Shown here: in pieces, positions 1 to 12,134 of the stretch
How positions within the stretch are numbered: position 1 is the first letter of the stretch
How the letters are laid out: every line of letters starts with the position of its first letter
Assembly: GCA_029339505.1 (NCBI GenBank)
Contig: JAQISU010000345.1
Span: 1,387,501 to 1,451,500, forward strand
Reading direction: 5' to 3'
DNA: 64,000 bases
Source of the DNA: Unio delphinus
Lineage: Eukaryota; Mollusca; Bivalvia; Unionida; Unionidae
Notes under the pieces: generated by a model
Seen by the model: only the letters and a program-made list of their open reading frames with translations
Database searches by the model: none
What the model was told of the DNA's origin: nothing
Program-made: the position numbers and the translations under genes

Positions 1-157
1 TCAAGAGAATAACCCTTTTGCCGACAGCCTACTTGTAGGTACAAATTTGTATATATTAAATTCACATCAAGTTAGTGGGTTGGTGAGCTAGTTAGTTTGG
101 CTGCTGAGTTGGTTGGTTCATGTTTAAAGTTTAGGTTGTACCTTGCCAATTGGAATA

Positions 158-160
<3 letters not shown>

Positions 161-216
<56 letters not shown>

Positions 217-440
217 ACGTGATAAACATATACATATGTACATGATACACATCACACATTATATATATGTGTGTGTGTGTGTGTGTGTACGTTATACGTG
301 ATAAACATATACATATGTACATGATACACATCACACATTATATATATGTGTGTGTGTGTATGTGTATGTGTGTGTGTGTGTGTTATACGTGATAAACCTA
401 TACATATGTACATGATACACATATGATGCGTACAAAGAAC
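161..440. repeat. (TG)n microsatellite plus compound tandem repeat
   Basis: A pure TG tract (161-213) runs into three copies of a compound unit that starts GTTATACGTGATAAAC (near 212, 291 and 382). The unit contains ACATATACATATGTACATGATACACATC and ends in a new TG tract. Unit spacing differs (about 79 and 91 bp) because the internal TG tract varies in length. Confidence 0.95.
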
Positions 441-1590
441 ATTATATTGTATTGTATATAATATGATATAAAACGCTAGTGCCACAACAAATGCATCATA
501 ATCCATTCTTATGATATCAAGTATATTTCCTATGATAATTTGTTCATATTTTATTAATGCCTAATTTCTATTTATATTAAGTTAGTGCTAGGGGAGAACA
601 ATTTGTGTACTAAAAAAAATACACAAGGAACTAAGGAACAAGGTCGAAATTACCGTTCATGTGGTTTATCGTTTGTTTCTGTTTTCTTTTGTTTGGTTTG
701 TGTTTTTTGTTAAAGAAATTCGAAATGTGAATGACGTTGTTATCAACGATTGTATCTCTGGAACTGAGCTGGGTTAAGTCCACAAGAAGATATCGATTGA
801 CGTTCGATCTGATAACATAGGAAATAAACTTGACAGACGTGTGTTTGCTTTTTCTTTCTATCGTGAACAAAAGGATAATTGAATTAGCTTAAAACACAAG
901 TGTCAAGAGCCTTATTTCTATAGAACGGTACTCCAGGTCACCTAAATGTGGAAGTGTTTCACCGCTGTTGTCGAGAATCGGAGTGACTAAGCAGGCAAGT
1001 AAAGGACCTCTTGTTGGGACTAAACATTATCTGACACTTTGAAAAGGGAGCTTGTTTTTACAAAGATTTAGATTGTTTTCGTGTCATGGGACTTGAACAA
1101 TTTGATAACTGTCTTGACACATTGTCAATACACAATAAACACCATGATTCATTGATCAACTCTTTGCCAATCCGCCATCTGGCTTTTTTTTTTCCGGCAT
1201 GCCTGAGGCTCAATTGTAACGTCATAAGTGCCAACTATTACAATTAGTTCCGACCCACATGTGTACAAAAGAATTATTGAAATATTTGAATGTGGCTGCT
1301 GAACAACTAGAATCATGCCAGATAATGGAATATGGTGTAACTTCTTGGTTGAGATGCTGAGGGTTAAAAACCCTGACCCTAATCTTGAGAAATATACCGT
1401 TTAACTATTCTCGCTCCAACATGCATACATACAAGAATATCTACCTATGCACGAATAACAAGGGAATCACTGAAAAGACAACGTCTGTTGCATTGGCTTC
1501 GAAATGTTAAAGTATTACAATGCACATTTTTGAATTGTTAAATTGTTAACCTTTGTCACTCTTAAAAGACTCCAGTCTCAATCATTAATC
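441..1590. other. Unique A+T-rich DNA, no gene seen
   Basis: No repeat, RNA gene or convincing coding frame was found. The only longer open frame (631-870, minus, 79 codons) has no recognisable motif and a composition expected by chance. Confidence 0.6.
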
Positions 1591-1592
1591 TA

Positions 1593-1801
1593 CAGGAGCC
1601 CCCCCCCCCATTATTTCAGATAAATAGATATATCCATGCAAGCATCCATCCATCCATCCATCCACCCATCCAACCATTCATCCCTCCCTCCCTCCATGCA
1701 TGCATACATACATACATACATACATACATACATACATACATACATACATACATACATACATACATACATACATACATACATACATACATACATACATACA
1801 T
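1593..1801. repeat. Poly(C) and CATC/CCTC/CATA tetranucleotide tracts
   Basis: A run of about nine C is followed by CATC repeats (about 1643-1664), CCTC repeats (1681-1694) and a long pure (CATA)n tract (about 1702-1801). Open frames on both strands here are translations of the microsatellite. Confidence 0.97.
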
Positions 1802-2082
1802 GCGACTCGGAAAATATTTTAAATATAAAAATTAAAGGCGAACCGCTTTACACGTAAGAATAATACGACTGAGAGTTTTTATCAGCCTGGGATTGTGCTA
1901 TAAAAATCAAATACAGATCAAAAGAGTGGAGAGATTATTTAGGATCTTTTTTATTTCCCCAAATTTGAAAAATTAAATACACTTTTGAATACAAACCGTA
2001 AAATACTTATTTCGAGCAAATTACTCCCCGGTTTGTGTTTCTTTTAAAATCAATTAACAAGGATTCGAAAAAAAGCTGTGTG

Positions 2083-2084
<2 letters not shown>

Positions 2085-2136
<52 letters not shown>
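2085..2136. repeat. (TG)n microsatellite
   Basis: About 26 uninterrupted TG dinucleotides. Confidence 0.98.
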
Positions 2137-2139
<3 letters not shown>

Positions 2140-2405
2140 TATTGAAGCTACAAATTTGAAATAGAACATCTGGCAAGAAAGTTTTAATCTAACTTGTCAA
2201 AATTCAATGCACAAGATGATTTCAAATACAAAACAAGACGGACACTGTTTCACAATCGTACTGACACAATAATTAAAGAAATAAAATAAAGGGGATGATG
2301 GAGAAAAAGAAAACAAGAATAATTTTTCCCTTTTCAAATGATCAGATATCAACTTCGGATTGCCTAAGAAGAAGGATGACGTAAATTATAAATTCATAGA
2401 TTGGA

Positions 2406-3040
2406 ATGATACCATGTATACACATTATATATGATACCATGTATACACATTACAAATGATACCATGTATACACATTACACATGATACCATGTATACACAT
2501 TACACATGATACCATGTATACACATTACACATGATTCCATGTATACACATTACACACGATACCATGTATACACATTACACACGATACCATGTATACACAT
2601 TACACATGATACCATGTATACACATTACACACGTTACCATGTATACACTTACGATATCATGTATACACATTACACATGATATCATGTATACACATTACAC
2701 ATTATACAATGTATACACATTACACATGATACCATATATACATATTCCACATGATACCATGTATACACATTACACACGATACCATGTATACACATTACAC
2801 ACGATACCATGTATACACATTACACATGATACCATGTATACACATTACACACGTTACCATGTATACACTTACGATATCATGTATACACATTACACATGAT
2901 ATCATGTATACACATTACACATGATACCATGTATACACATTACACATGATACCATATATACATATTCCACATGATACCATGTATACACATTGCACATGAT
3001 ACCATGCATACACATTACACATGATACACATATAAACATT
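2406..3040. repeat. 25-bp minisatellite with a 220-bp higher-order repeat
   Basis: About 25 copies of a 25-bp unit (ATGATACCATGTATACACAT plus TACAC). A block with a shortened unit (ACGTTACCATGTATACACTTACGATATC at 2631) and a variant unit (ACCATATATACATATTCCAC at 2729) recurs exactly 220 bp later (2851 and 2949). The array therefore grew in part by duplicating a block of units. The plus strand lacks stops in all three frames of the unit, which explains the 122-codon open frame at 2531-2899. Confidence 0.97.
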
Positions 3041-3606
3041 ATACATGAAATTCGGGGCATCTAAATCATAGATTTGAATTGTTGTTGTTGTTGTTGTTAT
3101 CGGGGCCCCTAAATAAAAAATCATTGTTGTTTGGAGGGCTTGGAACAACCGTCAGTATATTCTGATGTTATCAAATGTAGACTATTAGATAAAGAAGCAT
3201 TTTTATTTTCAGAAACGCGAGTCGCTGGCTATCGAGAAACTAAAAGATTGAAATATAACAAATTCACAAAATATGTTTAACTTAACACCGTGTGGAACTT
3301 CAGGGAGAAAAGGTTGCAAATCTGCAAAGCATCTGCTGTGGCTTTAAATGAAATGCATTAATCAATAATTGACAAAAGACGTCACAGAACTGTCACTGTC
3401 AGTATGACATAGAATTCGCATCGGTATACATTTAGGAAAGAAGACGAAATAAAAGGATTTACTGGCTTACATCCATTATTAAATACGGTATACTTGTCAA
3501 GAGTTCAGAAGTAAATTACAAAATAATTCTGTCTTTCTTCTGTATAACAAAGGTTATCCGTGAAGTGTGAAATCAAAAACATCGTGGAAGAGTGTTACCA
3601 CAACTT
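3041..3606. other. Unique DNA with a short (GTT)n tract
   Basis: A (GTT)6 tract lies at 3079-3098. The rest is A+T-rich sequence with no gene or repeat that I can identify. Confidence 0.6.
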
Positions 3607-3607
3607 C

Positions 3608-3694
<87 letters not shown>
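3608..3694. repeat. (ATT)n followed by (ATC)n trinucleotide repeat
   Basis: About 17 ATT units pass directly into about 11 CAT units. One tract probably arose from the other by a point change that spread. Confidence 0.97.
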
Positions 3695-3695
<1 letters not shown>

Positions 3696-4970
3696 TCGTG
3701 ATCATCAAAAGATAGCATTGCAAACACTAATCTTACCTGAACATCTTTAATATAACTAGCTTTTAAAAAATAATTTCTTACTTAAAATGATAGGTTTATC
3801 GTGACAATGCAAAATTGTACATATTTTCAGATCAATTTATAAATCAATTGCCGGGAAAATATTAACTCATTCATTTGTTCCAAACAATACCACAGATAAA
3901 GATCTCTAAAAAATGACAATTGAAGGCTATCATGAGGACGTGATGCAGCATAAATGGTCACTGAAATCGCTAGTATACAACAAAACCTGTCAGTAGTATA
4001 GAGGGGGAAGTGTGGGGCCTTATGTAGTTGAACACTGAAAAGGTTAGAGCTGCTATGAGAAAATAAGGGAATTTACATAAATGGTCCTTTTGTAACTTTG
4101 AATATTCACTATGGCATTATGGGAATGGTACATATGACCTATTAGACTATTTAAAAAAGTAAACGTTAGCAGAGGTCACTAACATACTTTCAAAAGACAA
4201 ACTGTCGCTCATAAAGATAAAACGCAGAAATGGAGTCAGAACAAAGCCATCTTCTTCTGATTGAATATCCTCAACAAACGAAACGTTTTCTTGACTTTTT
4301 TTTAGCAAAAAGTAAGCTGATTGCTATTCTTTTTAGCACCACACAAGTGCGAGTTGAACACGATTGATTAACTGGTTCTTTTTTGTTCCATCAAACACGA
4401 CAAATTTTATATTGCCTAAACCACTATGTCCAGCAATTAGCATCATATGATACTGGTATTCCAACCAAAGCTGTAAGTATTGAAGTGCCTTTTATAGCCT
4501 GTGTCGTGACGATGTGCCAACTGTCTATTGTTGAATCATAATAATATAATCAAAGAATATATCCCTATTTGAATTTCATTATAAATCAAAGTCTCTGTGT
4601 TCAAGAATATCGTATTTGATAACTTTTATTTCCAGGAGTAGAATATTTTCACTGCACAACAATAAGACAACTTGTTTCTGCTCATTTCTTATCGCACGAA
4701 TGACTCTCTTTCTAGTAAACAAGACTTACATAATAAAAAAGATAAGACATAAAAAGAAAAAGCTAATGAGGGTCAAAAGTTAATTGCTATAAAACATATG
4801 ACAAACAAAATATATAGTTATGTGAATAAATTCAAGTGTACTTGATTCAGCTTAATACAAAAATCTTAATAGTTATTTAGTGTTGTTTAAAACTATCACA
4901 GATCTTGGACAAGGTCATCTATTAGATACAAATTTACAATATCATATACTTAAATAAAAACACACAACAA
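3695..4970. other. Unique A+T-rich DNA, no gene seen
   Basis: Stops are frequent in all six frames. No repeats or RNA-like structures were noticed. Confidence 0.6.
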
Positions 4971-4971
4971 A

Positions 4972-5519
4972 CAGTAAGAATTAAATAAACCTAACAACGC
5001 AATGATGAAGATACATTAAGAATTAAATAAACCTAACAGCGCAATGATGAAGATACATTAAGAATTAAATAAACCTAACAACGCAATGATGAAGATACAT
5101 TAAGAATTAAATAAACCTAACAACGCAATGATGAAGATACATTAAGAATTAAATAACCTAACAACGCAATGATGAAGATACAGTAAGAATTAAATAAACT
5201 TAACAATGCAATGATGAAGATACATTAAGAATTAAATAAACCTAACAGCGCAATGATGAAGATACATTAAGAATTAAATAAACCTAACAGCGCAATGATG
5301 AAGATACATTAAGAATTAAATAAACCTAACAGCGCAATGATGAAGATACATTAAGAATTAAATAAACCTAACAACGCAATGATGAAGATACATTAAGAAT
5401 TAAAGAAACCTAACAACGCAATGATGAAGATACATTAAGAATTAAATAAACCTAACAACGCAATGATGAAGATACAGCAAGATTTAAATAAACCTAACGA
5501 CGCAATGATGAAGATACAT
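4972..5519. repeat. 42-bp minisatellite
   Basis: About 13 copies of a 42-bp unit (AAGAATTAAATAAACCTAAC followed by the segment that includes GCAATGATGAAGATACATT). Variant positions are AACAACG versus AACAGCG. Three consecutive GCG-type units around 5240-5340 suggest a local block duplication. The array ends at the edge of the G+C-richer island; an open frame starts in the last units by chance. Confidence 0.96.
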
Positions 5520-7300
5520 CGTCTCCTAGCTTTGAAGATATTACATTTCGCCAACGACTTTGAGAACGGTGGATTTAGCATCACTATGGAGAATAGAAAG
5601 AACTTTTATCGTGCTGGATATCGTGCGCATCGTGGATCTGGATAAAAGTGTCGAGATGCTTTGCTTTCTGTGCGATGGGTTGGAAGGCGACTATGAATAT
5701 AACAACTATACGCAGGTGCATCATACACAAAAGATGGCGAAATGGTTCGAGAAACCGACTACATGTTGTTGTATCCATGCATGTGCCTAGGATGGCTGTC
5801 CTATACATTGTACGCGAACGTGTGCTTTCCAACACATGATGGCCACGCACAAACTTGACATTGTTTTCGAATGAACCTAGCGTGATCGAAGAATCATCGT
5901 GAAACCGTTTGCGGGCGTAAAAGCAACAGAAGCTACGATCAACTGTAGGCATATTTGATGTCATAGTTTCCAAAATGACAAAGAACATAGCCACTGTGTG
6001 CAACAGCGATTGTGTGCGAATGCATGTGTTATTGATTCGTAGACAAGGCAATCTTATTGAAGAATATTTCATATTCTCATTGATGACCACTTCTGATATG
6101 GATAGTTTACAGATTAACTTGCTTCACTGTCCGTATACACCACCATTTGTGCAACCCTGCTGTGCTTCTTCCCCGTATTCCTATAGAGTTGCGGGGAAAA
6201 AAACATTGGAGAAACGGAATTGTTGGATTCGGTACGTTCGGTTTTCATCAGGTGACGCACTTCATTTTGTGCAGCGCAATCTATTCGTCTCTGCTGCATG
6301 GTTATAAATCTAGGATAGTGTTCCAATTCTGCTTTATAGAAAAGGTTGACGTGAATAGTGTCTACTGATGTCTACACCCAGTCAACAGTCAAACAGGTTG
6401 TTTTGGTTTGGCTGGCAGTCAATGCGCAAATTTCGAAAAAGCGGTTTTGTTGTCCACAACCATTTTCTGTCGTGCGATCGACAAAATGCACAATAACTGT
6501 ACATTCTCTGTCTTTGCAAATGCAATTGTTCCCGATCCCTCCTCTCAAAAGAAAGAAAACAACAACAAAGCAATCTTTCCGTTTTGTATCGACAGTATTA
6601 ATCTTCGCTAAAGGTGTAGAAGGAAAAACTAGTATATTGCCTTTCCCATCGTACGCTGCATGTTTCATACAACCGATCCCATACAATTATTTGTACTTTG
6701 TGCAGATCTATCATGCATCCGTCTCGTCTTTGTATTGCTTTGGTTTTGTGCAAATAGATCCAACACCTTCAGTTTTAGCGTGTCCAGCGTGCTGAAGACG
6801 GCCGTACAAACTATTGTGGAATGGGTGCAAGAGTTCGATGATTCTACGGCGAAGACAATGGACCTTTGTCCAGCCAGTTCGAGCAAGGACCAGATGGTGG
6901 TATATACGATTGGGTGGAACCGGTAATTACACTGTTATGGACTCTCCGCTCTGCCAATTGTACTGGTCCACCTGTTGCGGTTTGCAATACCTTTTTCTAT
7001 GCTGTAGACGTTTGATGGTTAGCTATATGAAATGCATACGAGTGACTCGATAGATTGCGAGCTGTAAAATTACGAAGATGTTGGTGATCCATAAAATAGC
7101 TCAAGGAACAACATATTTGTTAAGTATATATTATGCCACGAGTGTCGACAAACTATATATATATTGTTGTCTACAAGTGGAATACCTGAAATTTTGTTTC
7201 GGTGATGTTGACGACCCATTTGTTTCCAATGAGTTGTTTCCTGGCGGAAGAATGGCTGAGATTCTAGTACACTACTGTGCTTTAAATTTAAGTCATATGC
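5520..7300 (+). pseudogene. G+C-richer island of broken open frames, unidentified
   Basis: This 1.8-kb block is visibly richer in G+C than its surroundings; sample lines are 43-53% against about one third nearby. It is free of simple repeats and packed with overlapping open frames. Plus-strand frames follow one another with shifts: 5560-5790, 5975-6307, 6147-6368, 6358-6795, 6660-6926 and 7078-7314. The longest minus frame is 5584-6090 (168 codons). None carries a motif I recognise. Successive plus-strand frames that start where the previous one breaks are what a decaying gene of about 500-600 codons would look like, but chance openness from the higher G+C is an alternative. The strand is tentative. 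It could be a degraded host gene copy, a DNA transposon or an integrated foreign sequence. Confidence 0.3.
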
Positions 7301-7735
7301 CTTCCTATTGTTAAAAGTTATATAAGACACACAGTCTGTATACTACATTCTCAAATGGCACATGGAGCCTTCCTATTGTTAACATTTATATAAGACACAC
7401 AGTCTGTATACTACATTCTCAAATGGCACATGGAGCCTTCATATTGTTAACATTTATATAAGACACATACAGTCTGTGTACTACATTCTCATATGGCACG
7501 TGGAGCCTTCCTATTGTTAACATTTATATAAGACACATACAGTCTGTGTACTACATTCTCAAATGGCACATGGAGCCTTCCTATTGTTAAAAGTTATATA
7601 AGACACATGCAGTCTGTGTACTACATTCTCATATGGCACATGGAGCCTTCCTATTGTTAACATTTGTATAAGACACATACAGTCTGTGTACTACATTCTC
7701 AAATGGCACATGGAGCCTTCCTAATATTGAAAGTT
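7300..7735. repeat. 68-70 bp minisatellite
   Basis: About six copies of a unit beginning CCTTCCTATTGTTAACATTT and containing TATAAGACACA, CAGTCTGTATACTACATTCTC and GGCACATGGAG. The unit is 68 bp in the first copies and about 70 bp in later ones, where ACACAC has become ACACATAC. The array abuts the end of the G+C-richer island. Confidence 0.95.
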
Positions 7736-10270
7736 CCATCAAGCCTATAGTGCCATGAATTTTAAAGTTTGATATTATCCTGTAAGGTCAGCCTAATGTT
7801 AAATTCTCAAAAGGTAATTTTCGTAATGTTTAAAGCTTTAAGGACCACGGTATTCTTGTTGGCCACTATAACTCGGTTATGCTACTCGATCAATGATTAC
7901 AATTCGCAGATTGAGTTATTCGGTTTTGCATTCAGATTTATTTTACAATTATACTGGCTAGTATTAGCGATATGAGGATTTTGAAGAGATAAATAACAGA
8001 ATAAATGGGACGTTTGGGTGTGTGGGAAATGTCTGTCCATCTTTTTGGTCTTTTGCTTGAACAAAACCCCAGTTAAATGTCTGGTGTGTATATTTGCACA
8101 AGTTACACTACAGAAGATGTATTATCCTTTTGTTTGAGAAAACTTCATAATAACACAAATCTTAGGAGTTTTCCTTTTCATTTTGTTATTCTTCAATTAC
8201 CTTTCAATAAATACAAACGTAATTATTTGTAACAGTGAGCATATTTTACGAAAGAATAAAAATCGACAATCGTCAAGAAGAAAAAGCAACAAAATCCAAA
8301 ACGATTTAATCATAAGATAGACTGCGCACAATTCAGATCTGTTCTAGAATTTAGTGGGGTTTTCCCCTTAATCGATTAAGCATTGTCAAACAATGTGTAA
8401 ACTTAAACTAAGTAACACCTACTCCATGATATACATAAGTGTATAAGTGCATCATACCCTCTATTAAACTCAAATTTCTAAAGGAAAAAGCTTTAAATTA
8501 TGTGAGAGAGCAGTAAACAACAATACAAAATTACTTCCTTTTATTTCTTCGATAAACATATTCAATGACTGCACGCTAGGCCACTTTGATACAAAAGATG
8601 TAGACATCTTTGATGTCAACTTCTAAATCCCAGTAATTTTCGTGATTACAAAACGAGAGTAGAATACAGTACACAGCTCACTATATAGGGATTTACTGAG
8701 CTAATTTGGATTAAGCTGTTGTTTTTATATAGCCCCTTGTTTATCAATCGATGAAAGCCGCGCACTCTCGAGATTTCGTGAGAGTGAGAGGAGGTTATCT
8801 GAAGTTTAACAGAAATCGATACTTTACGTACGACTGCCGACTGAGATATATTACCTGAAACTAAATTTAACTCAGTATTACACAATTTGAAACACAGCAC
8901 TTTACCAAAGGAACTAGATATAAAAACATGTGACGTAGCATGCACATAAATATTTACTCAAAAACCAAAAATAAATTGAAATGGCATTGTACTTATTAAT
9001 ATTTTACATAATTTCGAGTAATTATCTGCAATGCAAGTATTTTATACGAAGAAAAAATCCTGGCTAGTTGCTACCCCACCCACCCCCACCCCCAAGAATC
9101 AAAAGAAACCAACCGAGTTTAAATGGTTTAATCATAATACATACCGCACACAATTTAAGTAATAGACTAATATTCAAAAATCAAAATAACTTCGTTATAT
9201 CTCGTAAGCAAATACTTTAAATAACATGATTTATAGGTATTATTATTGGAGAAAAAAAAGTTAAAATGGAGCAAACAAGCAATGTCACATTCATAATATC
9301 TCAAAACACAAAGAGTGCTGACTGATATCGATTCACTTTGTTTAAATGTTATAGTCTGTATCAAAATGGTAATTTGACTAAAACTAGATTCGTGCAACAA
9401 AAAAATAAAACCGTTCCACTCTCATTTCCGTAGATTTACGGGAACTTAATATTTATTTTTCTAAATTTTATCTTTTTAAATGAATAACATAAATTAGAAT
9501 TTGCCTTACAAAATACCGGCAGCAAGAACTCTTTGAAACGAACTCGGATGGACTCCTTGTCGTCAGTCGGTATCGTGATGCTTTGTCTGGATCATACATC
9601 AATTCTTCGTACCATTTTGACTTCAGTATTAGCTAGGTTAACACTAATATGGAAATGATGAATCTGGTTTGTGTGTTAAGAGATACACTTAAGTGAAACA
9701 ATATTTTAAATTTGCTTCCGGATCCGATTACCAGTTTGGGAAGTATTTCAAACTTATTTTTGTTTTCATTGTGTAATCGTTTCTGTAAGGTAAAAATTGG
9801 TTTGATGAGTGTAACCCTTTTTCTCTTTCGTGCTTCTTAAATATGTTCAGTTCTTTAGAATTATTGTCATTGGGACAGTTTTTAATTCTTTGCGGTGGAA
9901 GCCTTCTTACATTTAGACCAAAGAGGATTGATTGTTGCTATCTTCGAGGGATTCTAATGTTCATTTTCTACAGCGATTTCTTGACGATGTCATTGTGATA
10001 TGTTTCTGTCTTTGATAGGTTATAGTTTTCAGATCGAATTGGTGTATACGTTGATAAGCAGCTTTCAAAACACCCTTGCACTCCGGTTGCTTCGGATTAG
10101 TTCTTCTTCACCATTGCATGGAAGTTATCTAGGTTCACAGATTTGACCCAACGTCCATCTCCTAATCAGTGGAATAATTATCCCCTCTTTTGTTGTACAA
10201 ATAGGGCCAATATCGCCTCCTTGCAATCCAAAAGGTGAAGTAATGAAGGGTCACGAACATGCGTAAGTGT
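7736..10270. other. Mostly unique DNA with an old direct duplication
   Basis: No gene was found. Two diverged stretches resemble each other: about 8225-8360 (GATTTAATCATAAG, then CTGCGCACAATTCAGAT) and about 9015-9165 (GGTTTAATCATAAT, then CCGCACACAATTTAAGT). They probably represent an old duplication or two copies of one dispersed repeat. A short C-rich tract lies at 9074-9094. Confidence 0.45.
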
Positions 10271-10273
10271 CCT

Positions 10274-10559
10274 CTACAGAAAACTAGTACCCGAACGGAG
10301 TTTATCCGCTCAATGGTCATACAGCACGGATTACAGAAAACTAGTACCCGGACGGAGTTTATCCGCTCAATGGTCATACAGCACGGATTACAGAAAACTA
10401 GTACCCGGACGGATTTTATCCGCTCAATGGTCATACAGCACGGATTACAGAAAACTAGTACCCGGACGGAGTTTATCCGCTCAATGGTCATACAGCACGG
10501 ATTTCAGAAAACTTAGTACTTGGACGGAGTTTATCAGCTCAATGGTCATACAGCACGGA
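10274..10559. repeat. 57-bp minisatellite
   Basis: Five units of 57 bp (the last is 58 bp) start at 10274, 10331, 10388, 10445 and 10502. Each contains CAGAAAACTAGTACCCGGAC, TTTATCCGCTCAATGGTCAT and ACAGCACGGA. Because 57 is a multiple of three, a 19-residue repeat reads openly on both strands; this is a by-product and not evidence of a protein. Confidence 0.96.
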
Positions 10560-11321
10560 TGATTTACGTCCTGTGACAAGTACGATTACTGTACAACTGC
10601 ACTTGACAGAGGTAAGGAGCATTTGGAGCTAAATTCCAGGTGGGCCTGAAATATGACTATCGTAAAAATGCACTTGACGTTAAGAATAAGAGCTATTTAC
10701 CAAATCGCAGGATTTAGAACAGTGTCCTTATCGGTAAACTCTACTGCACGAACTGGCCTAAAGAATGCAATACTTGTTGTATTACTCTTGAGTTGAGACG
10801 TGAAAACATCACTGGAGACAGCGAGGAGTCGTTTCAAAACGCCATCGATTATGGGCATGGATTTACCGTTTGCACGTGGGAAGGGTTAGGGTTAGGGTCA
10901 CGTGGGAATGTGCATTATTGTTCGCGTTGCATTGTTGAACAAATCTGTTATTGGCAGTTTAATGCGGAGCTAAAAGCGGAGCAATAAATTATGGAACCAA
11001 ATACAATGCTTTTTTATAATATAAAAAAGTGAATCTAGAGTCTTCTCTAAAAGTGTAAGTTGTTAAAAGACAAAACATTCAGTTTGTTTCTTCTCGATAT
11101 TTTAAACTTTTCGAAAGGTTGAAGTTATTTTTCTATTTACATTCATGCAAGAGATTAGAATTCGAGAAAAGGTGGCTTGTTAATGAGTAAACTTTCGAAG
11201 GAAAAATAGCCAAATTCGTGCAATAAAGCAAATTGTTAGAGAAAACTATGAATCAACCGAACAAAACTTAAAATCACATTTAGCAATAACCCGTTTTGAT
11301 ATTGGCTGCTATCTTCTTAAA

Positions 11322-11322
<1 letters not shown>
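10560..11322. other. Unique DNA, no gene seen
   Basis: GGGTTAGGGTTAGGGT at about 10885-10900 is a chance-length telomere-like motif. A 64-codon plus frame (10793-10987) has no recognisable features. Nothing else was found. Confidence 0.55.
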
Positions 11323-11391
<69 letters not shown>

Positions 11392-11407
11392 GTTAGAACT
11401 CATTCAA

Positions 11408-11443
<36 letters not shown>

Positions 11444-11496
11444 TGAGAGAGATGAATGGATGGATGGATAGATAGACTGAATTAGAACTCACTCAA

Positions 11497-11543
<47 letters not shown>

Positions 11544-11640
11544 TAGAAGTTACTCAAGTATATGGATAGATATAATTAGAACTCATTCAAGTATATGGAT
11601 ATATATAATTAGAATTCATCAAGTATCTATAATATTAAAC
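11323..11640. repeat. Compound microsatellite block: TG, GA, GGAT, AT
   Basis: (TG)n at 11324-11389, (GA)n at about 11421-11452, GGAT units at about 11457-11470 and (AT)n at about 11500-11540. Four or five imperfect copies of ATTAGAACTCATTCAAGTATAT punctuate the block, so the simple tracts sit inside an older tandem repeat. Confidence 0.93.
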
Positions 11641-11904
11641 AAGAGTGTTTATAAACACATTTCCCGCCTCTACTGATTTGTTAACCCCAACTCCCATCCT
11701 GCTCTGCACAAAGGGTAAAGTCTCAGAAAGGTAAAAATAAACAGTGTCAATGTTAGCTGCAAGTGAAAGTTTTTCTTTTCGTGCTGAGTAATCGAAGAGA
11801 TCTCAACAGTTTCCAAAATGACGACTATGGGGCTAACCTCCTGGTGTGGGGATGGGAGTGGGTTGATTTACCTCGGGTTCAATCTCACTTGCATGGTATT
11901 ATTA

Positions 11905-11918
11905 CCACCAGGGGGCGA
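11905..11918 (+). promoter_or_regulatory. CTCF-like binding motif
   Basis: CCACCAGGGGGCGA matches the core of the animal CTCF motif (CCACNAGGGGGCGC-like) at all but the last position. CTCF is present across bilaterians, so a functional site is possible in a mollusc. A single motif in 64 kb could also arise by chance or from a SINE; a GGTTCAATCTC B-box-like string lies 20 bp upstream. The call rests on the motif alone. Confidence 0.35.
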
Positions 11919-12054
11919 ATATCAATCGCACAAGTTAATATATGTAGACACAGGAAAATGGCCACAGTAAATGCATTGACGACATGAGCCAGGGGTATCA
12001 TTCTAACCATTTCGCTCTCCCTATCTGACATATACATGTTAATGCTTGGGTTTG

Positions 12055-12058
<4 letters not shown>

Positions 12059-12132
<74 letters not shown>
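12059..12132. repeat. (GA)n microsatellite
   Basis: About 36 uninterrupted GA dinucleotides. Confidence 0.98.

Positions 12133-12134
<2 letters not shown>

Noticed and set aside
2531..2899. 122-codon plus-strand ORF
   Set aside because: Translation of the 25-bp minisatellite in rotating frames.
10274..10559. 19-residue repeat protein on either strand
   Set aside because: The 57-bp unit is a multiple of three and both strands are open. There is no flanking coding sequence.
10885..10900. Telomere (TTAGGG)n repeat
   Set aside because: Only about two and a half units; too short to mean an interstitial telomere.
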